Assembly: GCF_024397915.1 (NCBI RefSeq)
Contig: NZ_CP073347.1
Coordinates: forward strand, 3,968,001 to 4,032,000
Direction of reading: 5' to 3'
Origin: Marinobacterium rhizophilum
GTDB lineage: Bacteria; Pseudomonadota; Gammaproteobacteria; Pseudomonadales; Balneatricaceae
DNA length: 64,000 nucleotides
This document shows, in pieces, positions 47,892-56,543 of this stretch (the stretch's first letter is position 1; each line of letters opens with the position of its first letter). The translations under genes were made by a program, and so were the position numbers. A model generated the notes under the pieces. The model saw only the letters and a list, made by a program, of their open reading frames with translations, was not told where the DNA came from and did no database searches.

Positions 47892-49808
47892 TCAAAGCCC
47901 CAGCCATTCCGGCCGGCGCGGTATGTCGGTGGAATAGACGCGCTCCATGCGAATGATGCCCCGCTCGATCAGGTCCGCCACGGGGGCGTCGGTCGAACCT
48001 GAAACATGGCTGCGATAGATCAGCACCCGGGTAATCCCCCGGTGATCTTCAGGGGTCCAGCTGGCCGGTGAGCAGACGCCTTCGAGTCCTGCCGGCACCC
48101 AGTCCTGGCGCTGGTAAAGCCCCTGGCGGATATTGGGGCCACTGATGCCGCCGTTGCGGTCGGCCCATTCCATGGCTTCCTTGATGTAAAACATCGAACA
48201 GATGCCCCGGATATAGTGCACGGGTCTGTAAGCCTGGCCCGTGGGGTCCGACATCTTGGATATTTCCTGTACGGTATACATCCCCGGTACATCATCGCCC
48301 CATTTGGCGGCGCCCATGACCCAGACCACCCCGTCGGCACCGGCGCCGGCTGCCTGCATCACGTTCTCGTCAAAGCCCCAGATATTCACCATGAACTGGG
48401 TATCCACCTGCAGCGCCTTGCAGCGCGCCAGTAAAACCGAGACCGAGGCCGTGGTGTTCGCCAGGTAGGCATAGTCGGCCGCCTGGGATCTAAGGCTTTC
48501 ACATTGTTCAGTGAAGTCACCCGGGGTCATGGGCAGCCCAATGACCGGCAGCACCTCGAAGCCGAGCTCGGTGGCATAGGCCTGGCAGGCTTTTTTCGGC
48601 GCATTGGGATAGGGGTGGTTTTCGCCCATATGGACGAACCGCGGCGTCGTGCCATTGCCCCTTGCACTCCAGTCGTCCCGTGCCCATTGCAGCAGGCCCC
48701 GGCAGGCGTCTGAGTATGACGGGCCGTAGAAGAAATTGTAGGGCGCGGCCCGGCCACTGGCTCCACGGCCTGTGGGGTCGGTCAGCGAGGCCGCATAGGA
48801 GGCTGAAAAATAAGGGATTTCATCCTCTGCGACGGCACCGATCAGCGCTTCGGTGGAAGGCGTGCTCCAGCCATGAATGGCCAGAACATTCTGTGTTGCC
48901 CATTTGCGATAGCCTTCCAGTGCACGGGGTACCAGGTAGGAAGTATCGACGGTATCCAGATCGATCAGGTGGCCATTTACACCACCATTGGCATTGATCC
49001 AGTTGCTGGCATCAATCATCGCCTGGCCATAGATGCGCCCGGTGCCGGAGGCGATGCCGCTCTGGTCGACCAGTTGCCCGACCAGCAGGTAGGGGGACTG
49101 CTGTACCGGCGGTGCAGTTGCCGTTACAGGAGCCACCGCAGGAGCAGGCGCCTCCCTGGGTGGCGCAGGCAACAACAGCCAGACCAGCAGGCCCCCGGCA
49201 CCCAGGCCTGCGAGGGTAGCCAGCGCAGGCAGCAACCAGCGGGGCCTTGAGGCGCCCTGGCTGTCGGTGCTGCGCTGATCGTTGGCGCGCACCCGGTAAA
49301 CACTTACCGGTTTGGCAATGTTCTTTACATGCTGCTCGCCGAGGAAGTCGTAGCCGAAGTGCACCTTGCCTTCAACGGCATCGTAGACAGAACTGGAGAT
49401 ACAGATGCCGCCGGGCTCGGCGAGGGATTCCATGCGGGCGGCGATATTGACGCCGTCACCGAAGATAATGCCGCTGTCATCCTCGATTACATCGCCGAGG
49501 TTGACGCCGATGCGAAATTCCATGCGTCGCGGCGCCGGCAACTCCAGGTTGCGGCCTTCCAGCACCTTCTGTATCTCGACGGCCCCGTTGACTGCCTCCA
49601 CCGCGCTTGGAAACTCGGCCAGGATGTTGTCGCCGGGGGCGTCGACGATGCGCCCCTGGTGGCGGTCGATCACACGGCCAATGGCTTGCTGGTATTGCTT
49701 GAGGGTATCCACCGTCGCCTGCTCATCATCCCCCATCAGGCGTGAATACTCGACGACATCGGCGCTGAGAATGGCGGCTAGCTTGCGTTTGGCGTCGGAC
49801 GGGCTCAT
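47892..49808 (-). CDS. Class III nucleotide cyclase fused to a periplasmic LivK-like sensor domain
   Basis: The product (638 aa) has three parts. Residues 1-172 form a class III adenylate/guanylate cyclase with metal-binding Asp17 (LSADVVEYSRLMG) and Asp60 (DAPGDNILAEF) and the N121-x3-R125 pair (VNIAARME). A single hydrophobic helix lies at about 192-213, then a Pro/Ala linker. Residues 238-638 resemble a branched-chain amino-acid-binding protein (Peripla_BP_6): QLVDQSGIASGTGRIYGQAMIDASNWINANGGVNG. The topology puts the cyclase in the cytoplasm and the sensor in the periplasm, like a ligand-gated cyclase. It is transcribed alone. The ligand is unknown. Confidence 0.85.
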   Translation of the reverse strand: MSPSDAKRKLAAILSADVVEYSRLMGDDEQATVDTLKQYQQAIGRVIDRHQGRIVDAPGDNILAEFPSAVEAVNGAVEIQKVLEGRNLELPAPRRMEFRIGVNLGDVIEDDSGIIFGDGVNIAARMESLAEPGGICISSSVYDAVEGKVHFGYDFLGEQHVKNIAKPVSVYRVRANDQRSTDSQGASRPRWLLPALATLAGLGAGGLLVWLLLPAPPREAPAPAVAPVTATAPPVQQSPYLLVGQLVDQSGIASGTGRIYGQAMIDASNWINANGGVNGHLIDLDTVDTSYLVPRALEGYRKWATQNVLAIHGWSTPSTEALIGAVAEDEIPYFSASYAASLTDPTGRGASGRAAPYNFFYGPSYSDACRGLLQWARDDWSARGNGTTPRFVHMGENHPYPNAPKKACQAYATELGFEVLPVIGLPMTPGDFTEQCESLRSQAADYAYLANTTASVSVLLARCKALQVDTQFMVNIWGFDENVMQAAGAGADGVVWVMGAAKWGDDVPGMYTVQEISKMSDPTGQAYRPVHYIRGICSMFYIKEAMEWADRNGGISGPNIRQGLYQRQDWVPAGLEGVCSPASWTPEDHRGITRVLIYRSHVSGSTDAPVADLIERGIIRMERVYSTDIPRRPEWLGL

Positions 49809-49912
49809 GGGTAGGTCTCGCCAGCGGGGTCAGGGTCCAGGGGAGCGGTCCACGCAATGGAGGACCGGCGCCTGTTACCTGCAGTGTAGACGGCGGGGGG
49901 AGGCCGGGGAGG

Positions 49913-50062
49913 CGTCTCGACTCAGCGTGCAGTGCAATCGAGATTCTGCAGCATGGCAGTTATTCGCTGCTGCTGAATAACGCACAGCCTTACCGGGAGG
50001 ATGTGAGGTTGATCCATCAGTGGCTGCGGGACTACCAGCCGGAAATGGCGGCCCGGCCCTGA
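49913..50062 (+). pseudogene. Possible remnant of a gene 3' end
   Basis: A frame ending at the TGA 50060-50062 reads SAIEILQHGSYSLLLNNAQ, then PYREDVRLIHQWLRDYQPE. This looks like a real protein end, comparable to the last strand and helix of LysR regulators (weak likeness). No start or upstream domain exists. It may be a deletion remnant. From 49809 to 49912 nothing is seen. Confidence 0.3.
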
Positions 50063-50311
50063 TCAGGCCTGGATATCGAGCAGGGTGCCGATAACGTTGT
50101 CCGCCGCCTGGATGACCTTGAGGCCGGAGAGGGCATAGGTTTCGGCCTGCTGCAGGCCGGTGAGGGATTCAACAATGGTGCTGCTGCCGGCCTGGTTAAC
50201 CTGGCTGGCGCTCGCCGGCTGTGCCAGTTCGCCGGCATGTTGGCCAATGTTGGCCTGGGCCTGTTGCAGCAGCACAGAACCTGACGACAGGGCGCTGTTG
50301 ATGGGGAGCAT
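50063..50311 (-). CDS. Hypothetical protein with flagellar rod/hook-like C-terminal motif
   Basis: The product (82 aa) is Ala/Gln/Ser-rich and helical. Its end LKVIQAADNVIGTLLDIQA resembles the closing helix of flagellar rod and hook proteins. No flagellar gene is near, so the likeness may be only a shared coiled-coil pattern. CAGGTACTC precedes the ATG. I do not recognise the family. Confidence 0.6.
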   Translation of the reverse strand: MLPINSALSSGSVLLQQAQANIGQHAGELAQPASASQVNQAGSSTIVESLTGLQQAETYALSGLKVIQAADNVIGTLLDIQA

Positions 50312-50369
50312 GAGAGTACCTGAGCGTTGCAGTGATGCTCAGACAGTGTAGCAAAGGCGGCTCAAGCCA

Positions 50370-50717
50370 TCAGTGCCATTGCTTGAGATTGCTGCGCAGT
50401 TCTTCGAGCTTGGCGCCGACGACCTTTTCGAGCTGACTCAGTTCGCCCAGCAGCTGTTCGCGCGTGGGTGCCGGCTGACCCTGGCGGGTGAGTTGCTGCA
50501 GCTCGTCCAGTGCGCTGAGCAACTCGGCGGCGGCGGTGCTGTTGCCGGTTGCAGGGCGCTGGAAACTGAACTTCATGCTGTGGGGCTGGGTGTCGCCCTC
50601 GGCGCTATGGAAGTAGATCTTCAGCTCGTCGCTGGTTTGGCCTTCCTTGAGGGTATAGCGTGCGATGGACTCAACGGTGTTAATGCCCATGGCAGTGAGT
50701 GTCGGATAGCTGTGCAT
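50370..50717 (-). CDS. DUF3461 family protein (paralogue 1)
   Basis: The product (115 aa) begins MHSYPTLTAMGINTVESIARYTL, the DUF3461 opening, then a beta-rich KIYFHSAEGD segment and a C-terminal helix (LGELSQLEKVVGAKLEELRSNL). The function of the family is unknown. GGAGATCTC precedes the ATG. A second family member lies at 51298-51693 on the same strand, with a small plus-strand gene between. Confidence 0.78.
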   Translation of the reverse strand: MHSYPTLTAMGINTVESIARYTLKEGQTSDELKIYFHSAEGDTQPHSMKFSFQRPATGNSTAAAELLSALDELQQLTRQGQPAPTREQLLGELSQLEKVVGAKLEELRSNLKQWH

Positions 50718-50974
50718 GAGATCTCCAGTGGCCGGCAGGATGCGTAGCAGCGGTGCTGAGTTGTAGGCTGACTGACAGATTAAGAGCTTTGGCGCTGTTG
50801 CTCTAGCGCCAGTGAGGGCCGAACGATGATGCCAGTGGGGTGCCAGGGGCGGCTTTTTGGTTCCACCGGGGCCTTGTCGCTGGACCTAGCCTCCCGGGGA
50901 CAGGCCGGTCATGATGGAAACCTGCGCCTGAATGGGTGCACCCTCCATACAAAAACTCAGGCAAAGGTGACGAG

Positions 50975-51238
50975 ATGGCTGCAGCAAGCGTGGAAATCAA
51001 ACTCAGCGAACAGGCAGCGAAGCTTTTTGCGGACTACGAGCGCTACACCCATGTAACGCCCGAGGTGTACATCAATGAACTGGTGGACAAGACCCTGCCC
51101 ACGCTGCAGGCCATGGTGGCGGCGTTTGAAGAGTGCCAGGACAACCCCGATGCTGTGATGGAAGTCTTCGGTCGCAAGATGGGCGAGATGATGCTGGAAC
51201 AGAAGCAGGCACAGCAGGCGGCCAGCCAGTCGCAGTAG
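50975..51238 (+). CDS. Small hypothetical helical protein between DUF3461 genes
   Basis: The product (87 aa) reads MAAASVEIKLSEQAAKLFAD, then a long acidic helix and a Gln-rich end (KQAQQAASQSQ). AAAGGTGAC before the ATG supports the start; the thirteen-codon extension from 50936 is rejected. It is not similar to a family I recognise. It is the only plus-strand gene between the two DUF3461 genes. Confidence 0.62.
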   Translation: MAAASVEIKLSEQAAKLFADYERYTHVTPEVYINELVDKTLPTLQAMVAAFEECQDNPDAVMEVFGRKMGEMMLEQKQAQQAASQSQ

Positions 51239-51297
51239 GTCGCGCTGCCTGAGTACCCGACAGGCAGTGGCCGCAGGGCCACCGCCTGCCACAGGCG

Positions 51298-51693
51298 CTA
51301 CTTCATGTTTTCTATTTGTCGACGCAGCTCGTCGATCTTCGAGTTCACCACGGTTTCGAGGTGGTTCAGGTCTTCCAGAAAGCGGGCTTTCAGATCTTCC
51401 GGCGGCAGCGCAGCAGGCTCTGCAGTGAGCTTTTTCAACTCGGCCACGGCGCTCTGCAGTCGGGGGCTGCTGTCCTTCAGGCTGTCCCACTTCTCACCGC
51501 TACGAAACTGCAGCGGGATGGATTTGCGCGGATGGGCAAAGGTGAACTTCTTGCTGCGTGACAGCAGTGAGCCCTTGGGACGCTTGTAGTAAATCTTCAG
51601 CACATCGGCATCGCTCTGGCGACGCAGGCTGTACTTGCTGATGTCCTCGAAGGAGGTGATGCCCATTTCTTCGAGCGTCGGGTAGTCTGACAT
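51298..51693 (-). CDS. DUF3461 family protein (paralogue 2)
   Basis: The product (131 aa) begins MSDYPTLEEMGITSFEDISKYSL and ends with a helix (FLEDLNHLETVVNSKIDELRRQIENMK) that lines up with paralogue 1. Central KIYYKRPKGSLLSRSKKFTF is basic, unlike paralogue 1. The frame is open upstream to 51795, but the family start is at 51693. Function unknown. Confidence 0.8.
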   Translation of the reverse strand: MSDYPTLEEMGITSFEDISKYSLRRQSDADVLKIYYKRPKGSLLSRSKKFTFAHPRKSIPLQFRSGEKWDSLKDSSPRLQSAVAELKKLTAEPAALPPEDLKARFLEDLNHLETVVNSKIDELRRQIENMK

Positions 51694-51998
51694 GAGTTCG
51701 GTCTCGCCAATAACAATGGATAAAGGGGGTCTGGTCATGCAGTGGGTATAGCAGTGATACCCGCATAAGCCAACGTCGGTGCCCGAAGGGGGCAAGACGG
51801 CTGTGGATCAGATTGTTGTTATTGTCGAAACCTGCAGAGCTGGGTACGGGCGCCGTGTTTTGCAGTACCGGTGCCGGGCGTGCATCCTTGCGGTGCAGCC
51901 TGCACCTGAATGGGGCGGGCTACGCGGGCTAATTATAGTCTGTGCCTGGAGCCCGCATAGAGCCAGCAGAGGCTCCCGTGGGGAGCCAGCTTGCGTTC
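51694..51998. other. Gene-free stretch between DUF3461 and glutaredoxin genes
   Basis: About 305 bases without a convincing gene. An inverted repeat GGCTCCC/GGGAGCC at 51971-51987 lies after the glutaredoxin stop but lacks a T tract on the minus strand. Confidence 0.5.
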
Positions 51999-52364
51999 TT
52001 ATACCGCGGCAACGGAGTCCAGGTAACGCACGATATCGGAGGATTCATACATCCACTGTACTTCGCCGTTGTCGTTTTCAATACGCAGGCAGGGTACCTT
52101 CAGCTGGCCGCCCTGCTCCAGCAGTTCCTGGCCGAAGCCCGACTGCTTCTTGGCATCCCTGGTTTCAATCTTCAGCGATTGGCGACGCATGGCCCGGCGC
52201 ACCTTGACGCAAAACGGGCAGGCGGCGTACTGATACAGCGCCATGCGCGCGGTCTGTGCATCCAGCACGGCCTGCTGTTCGGGGGCGCGCTTGATGCCGC
52301 GCGGGCGGGTCAGGAAATCGAGCACCAGGATGATGCGTCCAAGAATCCAGCGGATAATCGCCAT
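51999..52364 (-). CDS. Glutaredoxin-like protein with N-terminal hydrophobic helix
   Basis: The product (121 aa) has an N-terminal hydrophobic segment (about 3-18) then a glutaredoxin fold with the active site Cys49-Pro-Phe-Cys52 and the cis-Pro loop LKVPCLRIE. The end SSDIVRYLD matches the glutaredoxin/GST-N helix. It should reduce disulfides or glutathione adducts. The anchor suggests the inner membrane, on the cytoplasmic side because of the Arg-rich segment after it. Confidence 0.85.
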   Translation of the reverse strand: MAIIRWILGRIILVLDFLTRPRGIKRAPEQQAVLDAQTARMALYQYAACPFCVKVRRAMRRQSLKIETRDAKKQSGFGQELLEQGGQLKVPCLRIENDNGEVQWMYESSDIVRYLDSVAAV

Positions 52365-52600
52365 GGTTTTTCACCTTCAAAATACGGATGCTGCAATTGC
52401 GCCGCTTTATATCACAGATGCGGGCGTGCGGTCGAATTTTGATCAGCCAAGAGGCCCCGCTTCCCGTCGTCTTACAAATCTTTTACAACACCCATACGTT
52501 TGTCTGACCGGCCCGCGACCCCGGCGCCCTAGAGTGCAACACAGGCAGTGACCATTGCACCAGCACGGGCACTGTATACACTCAACCGGGGAGAAGAATC

Positions 52601-53932
52601 ATGCAAACAGGGAATTCACATCGCTGGCTGCGGCCAGTATTACTGCTCCTGCTCTGGCTGCCACTGGCGGCGCAGGCGCGGGAAGTGGGGCTCAACCTGA
52701 GCCTGGCGACACCGGTCATGGATGCCGGCAGTACCCAGACCGCCTTTATAAAGATTGCCCTGCAGGGATTTGAACAGGAGAGCCTGGCGCAACGCACGCC
52801 GGTGAATGTCGCCATCGTGCTCGACAAGTCCGGCTCCATGAGCGGCGAGAAAATCGCCAATGCGCGTGAAGCCGCCATCATGGCCATCGAGAGCCTGGAT
52901 GCGCGGGATATCGTCTCGGTGGTCAGCTATGACTCCCGTATCCGGGTGGTGGTACCGGCTACCCGGGTGGAGGATCGCGCATCCATCTATCGTGCCATCC
53001 GCAGCCTCAGGGCCGAGGGCAATACGGCACTCTTTGCCGGCGTCAGCAAGGGCGCACGGGAGGTGCGCAAGTTTCTCGATCGCCAGCGCGTCAACCGCGT
53101 GATTCTGCTGTCCGACGGCCTGGCCAACGTGGGGCCCCAGTCACCCCATGAGCTGGGTCGTTTGGGGCAGTCCCTGGCCAAGGAAGGCATCAGCGTGACC
53201 ACCATTGGCCTGGGGCTGGGCTACAACGAGGATCTGATGACGCAGCTGGCGGGTTTCAGCGACGGCAACCATGCCTTTGTGGAAAATGCCGCCGATCTCG
53301 AGCGCATCTTCCAGTACGAATTCGGTGACGTGATGTCGGTAGTGGCGCAGGACCTGAACATCGAGATTCGCTGCCTTAACGGGGTACGGCCACTGCGCCT
53401 GATCGGGCGTGAAGCCGAGGTGATCGGCGACCGGGTACGTACCCGCCTGAGCTCGCTCTACAGCGAGCAGGAGAAATTCGTTATTCTCGAAGTCGAAGTG
53501 CCGGCCCGCACCGCCGGCAGCACCCTGGACCTGGCCCAGGTGCAGCTGGACTACAACCATCTGGCCCTGCGGGAAAAACGCCAGCTCAGCGGCATGGTGC
53601 AGGCGGCGTTCAGTGCCTCTGAAGAGGAAGTGCAGCAGGCCGTCGACAAGCCCGCGCTGGAAGCGGCGGTTGAGCAGGTGGCCAACGAATACAGCCGCCA
53701 GGCACTGGAGCGGCGTGACCAGGGCGATATCGAAGGGGCCAGGAGTATTCTGCAGAAAAGTGCCGAGCTGCTGGGCTCGAAGGCCGACAGTCTGAGTTCA
53801 CCGAAACTGGAGGCGCAGGAAGCCGAAGCGCTGCAGGACGCCGATGACATCTCATCGAAGGACGACTGGAACCGCAAGCGCAAGGAGCTGCGCGAACGCC
53901 AGTACAAGCGTTCGACCCAGCAGACCTACTAA
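52601..53932 (+). CDS. Secreted von Willebrand A domain protein
   Basis: The product (443 aa) has a signal peptide cleaved after AQA (about residue 27) and a VWA domain with intact MIDAS DKSGS (75-79), TALFAG and VILLSDGLANVGP. A second beta domain follows. The C-terminal 100 residues are charged and helical (LERRDQGDIEGARSILQKSAELL). It is the first gene of a three-gene unit with a sensor kinase and regulator: 24 bases separate it from the kinase. GGGGAGAAG precedes the ATG. A ligand or surface-sensing role is inferred only. Confidence 0.85.
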   Translation: MQTGNSHRWLRPVLLLLLWLPLAAQAREVGLNLSLATPVMDAGSTQTAFIKIALQGFEQESLAQRTPVNVAIVLDKSGSMSGEKIANAREAAIMAIESLDARDIVSVVSYDSRIRVVVPATRVEDRASIYRAIRSLRAEGNTALFAGVSKGAREVRKFLDRQRVNRVILLSDGLANVGPQSPHELGRLGQSLAKEGISVTTIGLGLGYNEDLMTQLAGFSDGNHAFVENAADLERIFQYEFGDVMSVVAQDLNIEIRCLNGVRPLRLIGREAEVIGDRVRTRLSSLYSEQEKFVILEVEVPARTAGSTLDLAQVQLDYNHLALREKRQLSGMVQAAFSASEEEVQQAVDKPALEAAVEQVANEYSRQALERRDQGDIEGARSILQKSAELLGSKADSLSSPKLEAQEAEALQDADDISSKDDWNRKRKELRERQYKRSTQQTY

Positions 53933-53956
53933 CGGACAACGGAGACCCACGAGCCT

Positions 53957-55693
53957 GTGACCTATCGTGCCCCGCTACTGCTGATGCTGCTGGTACTGCT
54001 GCCCGTGCTGCTGCTGGGCTGGCTGGGCCTGCGCCTGCAGCACAACGAGCAGCAGCTGGTGGGGTTGCAGTTGCAGAGCCTGATTGAGCAGCAGCTGCAA
54101 TCCGTTGACCAGCAGCTGCAGACCCATTTTCGCCAGCTCGAAGGTGTACTGCAGCAACAGGCACAGCATCTGCGCGGCCAGGCTGATCCCGATTACGATG
54201 CTGATCAGTTGCGCGCTTTCGTGAAAGGCTCAGCCTATGTGAAGCAGCTGTTCGTGCTTGGCGACGATGGCAGCGAGCGTTTGTTTCCGCCCCGTTTCGG
54301 GCCCCTGAGCCAGGCGGAGCAGCGCCTGGTAGAGCAGATGCAGCCGCTGTGGCAGTCTGCGGATCTGTTTCAGCCCACCGCCGCTGACCCGGTAACGTCG
54401 TCACCGCCGGCGGTCGACTCTGGCGAGCGCAAGGGCGTCGCCGGTGAGGTCTCGAGTTACCTGGCCCGTGGCCAGCTGCGCGCGCCTTCGGTCCAGGCGG
54501 ATCTGTCGCTGGCTATGGCCGACAGCGCGAGTCCGGCGGCCAGGGCCGAAGCCTCGCCGGCGTCCGGCCCCTCGGGCTGGATCGCCTGGCATGCCAACAG
54601 CGGTTTGATGCAGGTATTCTGGTGGCGCGATGACCAGGGGCGGACCCTGGGGTTTGTACTCAACAGTGCGCGCCTGTTGTCAGATCTGATTAACCGCTTG
54701 CCGGAAGGTGGGCAGGGCGATGCTCAGCTCGGCAACGCCGAGATCCGCCTGCTGGACAGCCGTGGCAGCACCCTCTATGGCTGGGGTGAATACCGGGCCC
54801 AGGACAAGGCGCAGCAGCTGCTCGGGCTCAGTCACCCGCTGGGCAGCTGGCGACTGGAATACCACGGGCCGGCGGGCAGCGAGGCGGTGGCGCCGGGCTG
54901 GCTGACGCTGGGAGTGCCGCTGCTGTTGCTGGCCCTGGGCCTTAGCCTGCTGGGTTATCTGCTGTACCTTGAGCATGGCCGGGAGCTGCGCCTGGCCCGC
55001 CAGCGGGTCAATTTCGTTAACCAGGTGTCCCACGAGCTAAAAACCCCGTTGACCAATGTGCGCCTCTACGCCGAAATGCTGCAGGAACGCCTTGCCGACG
55101 ACGAGCAGGACAAGGGGGTGTTGCGTTACCTGGATGTCATTACCGGCGAGAGCCAGCGTCTTTCCCGGCTGATCGACAATGTGCTGAGCTTTTCCCGTTT
55201 GCAGCGCCAGCAGTTGCGACTGCGCTATGAACCCGCCGAGGTGGATGAACAGATCGAACGCATCGTGCAGACCTTCGTGCCCTTGCTGCGCCAGCGCGGT
55301 ATCGAGGCGCAGTTCAGCGCCGGTATTGGCGCCACGCTGCGTTATGACGCCGGCGCCCTGGAGCAGATTCTGAATAACCTGCTCAGCAACTGTGAAAAAT
55401 ACGCGGCCAACAGCGGCGTGCTGCAGGTGGCCTCATGGCAACAGGGGGCGGATCTCTGTATCCGGGTACAGGACCGGGGGCCGGGGATCGAGGCGGCCGA
55501 GCAGCAGCGCATCTTCGAGCCCTTTTATCGCAGCAGCAACAGGCTCACCGATGGCGTGGCGGGCACCGGCATTGGCCTTGGGCTGGCGCGCGAACTTGCC
55601 CGCGCCCACGGCGGTGACCTGAGCCTGGAGCCCAGTGCCGAGGGTGCCTGTTTCCTGATTCGCCTGGAGACCAAGCCTGGGGAAAAACCGTGA
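53957..55693 (+). CDS. Membrane sensor histidine kinase
   Basis: The product (578 aa) has a first membrane helix (about 5-26), a periplasmic sensor domain of about 290 residues, a second helix (316-338), and a HisKA/HATPase core: phospho-acceptor His359 (QVSHELKTPLTN), N box NLLSNCEKYA, G1 DRGPGIEAAEQ, G2 GTGIGLGLA. The start is GTG at 53957. It overlaps the response regulator by four bases. It has no HAMP domain in the usual place. The periplasmic part contains an Ala/Ser/Pro-rich low-complexity stretch (about 180-205). Confidence 0.92.
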   Translation: MTYRAPLLLMLLVLLPVLLLGWLGLRLQHNEQQLVGLQLQSLIEQQLQSVDQQLQTHFRQLEGVLQQQAQHLRGQADPDYDADQLRAFVKGSAYVKQLFVLGDDGSERLFPPRFGPLSQAEQRLVEQMQPLWQSADLFQPTAADPVTSSPPAVDSGERKGVAGEVSSYLARGQLRAPSVQADLSLAMADSASPAARAEASPASGPSGWIAWHANSGLMQVFWWRDDQGRTLGFVLNSARLLSDLINRLPEGGQGDAQLGNAEIRLLDSRGSTLYGWGEYRAQDKAQQLLGLSHPLGSWRLEYHGPAGSEAVAPGWLTLGVPLLLLALGLSLLGYLLYLEHGRELRLARQRVNFVNQVSHELKTPLTNVRLYAEMLQERLADDEQDKGVLRYLDVITGESQRLSRLIDNVLSFSRLQRQQLRLRYEPAEVDEQIERIVQTFVPLLRQRGIEAQFSAGIGATLRYDAGALEQILNNLLSNCEKYAANSGVLQVASWQQGADLCIRVQDRGPGIEAAEQQRIFEPFYRSSNRLTDGVAGTGIGLGLARELARAHGGDLSLEPSAEGACFLIRLETKPGEKP

Positions 55694-56376
55694 AAGTACT
55701 GATTGCCGAAGATGACCTGAATATCCGTCTGGGCCTGATCGATCTGCTGGAAGCCGAGGGATACTGCTGCCTGGAGGCCGGCGACGGCGATCAGGCCTGG
55801 GCACTGTTCGAGCAGCACAGGCCTGACCTGGTGTTGCTGGATATCATGATGCCGGGGCAGGACGGTTACAGCCTGTGCCGGCGCATCCGTCAGCAGGATG
55901 CGCAGCTGCCGGTCATCTTCATCAGTGCCAAATCCGAGGAAATCGATCAGGTGCTGGGGCTGGAGCTGGGTGCCGATGACTATATCAAGAAGCCCTTCGG
56001 CAGCCGTGAAGTGGTGGCCCGTATCCGGGCGGTGACAAGGCGCTGCCTGGCACGGGGCACCCCTGCCGCTGAAGACGACAGTTTCCAGATGGCGGATCTG
56101 CGGGTGCTACCGGCGCAGCTGCGCGCCGAGCGCAATGGCCAGCGCATTGATCTGAGCCTGCGGGACATGAAAATCCTGCAGCTGCTGCACCGCAACCCGG
56201 GCCGGGTGCTGAGCCGCGACGAACTCTTCGATGAATGCTGGGGCCGGCACTACCTGCCCAGCAGCCGTACCCTGGATCAGCATATTTCCAAACTGCGCAA
56301 GGCCGTGGAGCTCGACCCGCGCAATCCCGCGATCATCGTCACGGTGCACGGAGTCGGCTACCGCTATGATGGCTGA
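55690..56376 (+). CDS. OmpR/PhoB-family response regulator
   Basis: The product (228 aa) has a receiver domain with Asp8, Asp9, phospho-acceptor Asp51 (LVLLDIMMPGQDGY) and Lys in YIKKPF. A winged-helix DNA-binding domain follows (LSLRDMKILQLLHRNPGRVLSRDELFDECWG; HISKLRKAVELDP; VHGVGYRYDG). The GTG start overlaps the kinase stop. Target genes are unknown; the VWA gene upstream or chaN downstream are candidates. Confidence 0.94.
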   Translation: MKVLIAEDDLNIRLGLIDLLEAEGYCCLEAGDGDQAWALFEQHRPDLVLLDIMMPGQDGYSLCRRIRQQDAQLPVIFISAKSEEIDQVLGLELGADDYIKKPFGSREVVARIRAVTRRCLARGTPAAEDDSFQMADLRVLPAQLRAERNGQRIDLSLRDMKILQLLHRNPGRVLSRDELFDECWGRHYLPSSRTLDQHISKLRKAVELDPRNPAIIVTVHGVGYRYDG

Positions 56377-56543
56377 AGGCCTGGTGCCAGAGCTGTCGCT
56401 ATGCGCCCGGCACGCCAGATCAGTTACCGCGTTTTTTATCTTTGCGCTTTACCGCCACCCTTATCCATTTGCTCTTGGCGGTGTCCTTGTGTTGAGATCA
56501 TCCTTGCGCCCATCGGTACCCATACGTATCAGGAGCTTGCACG

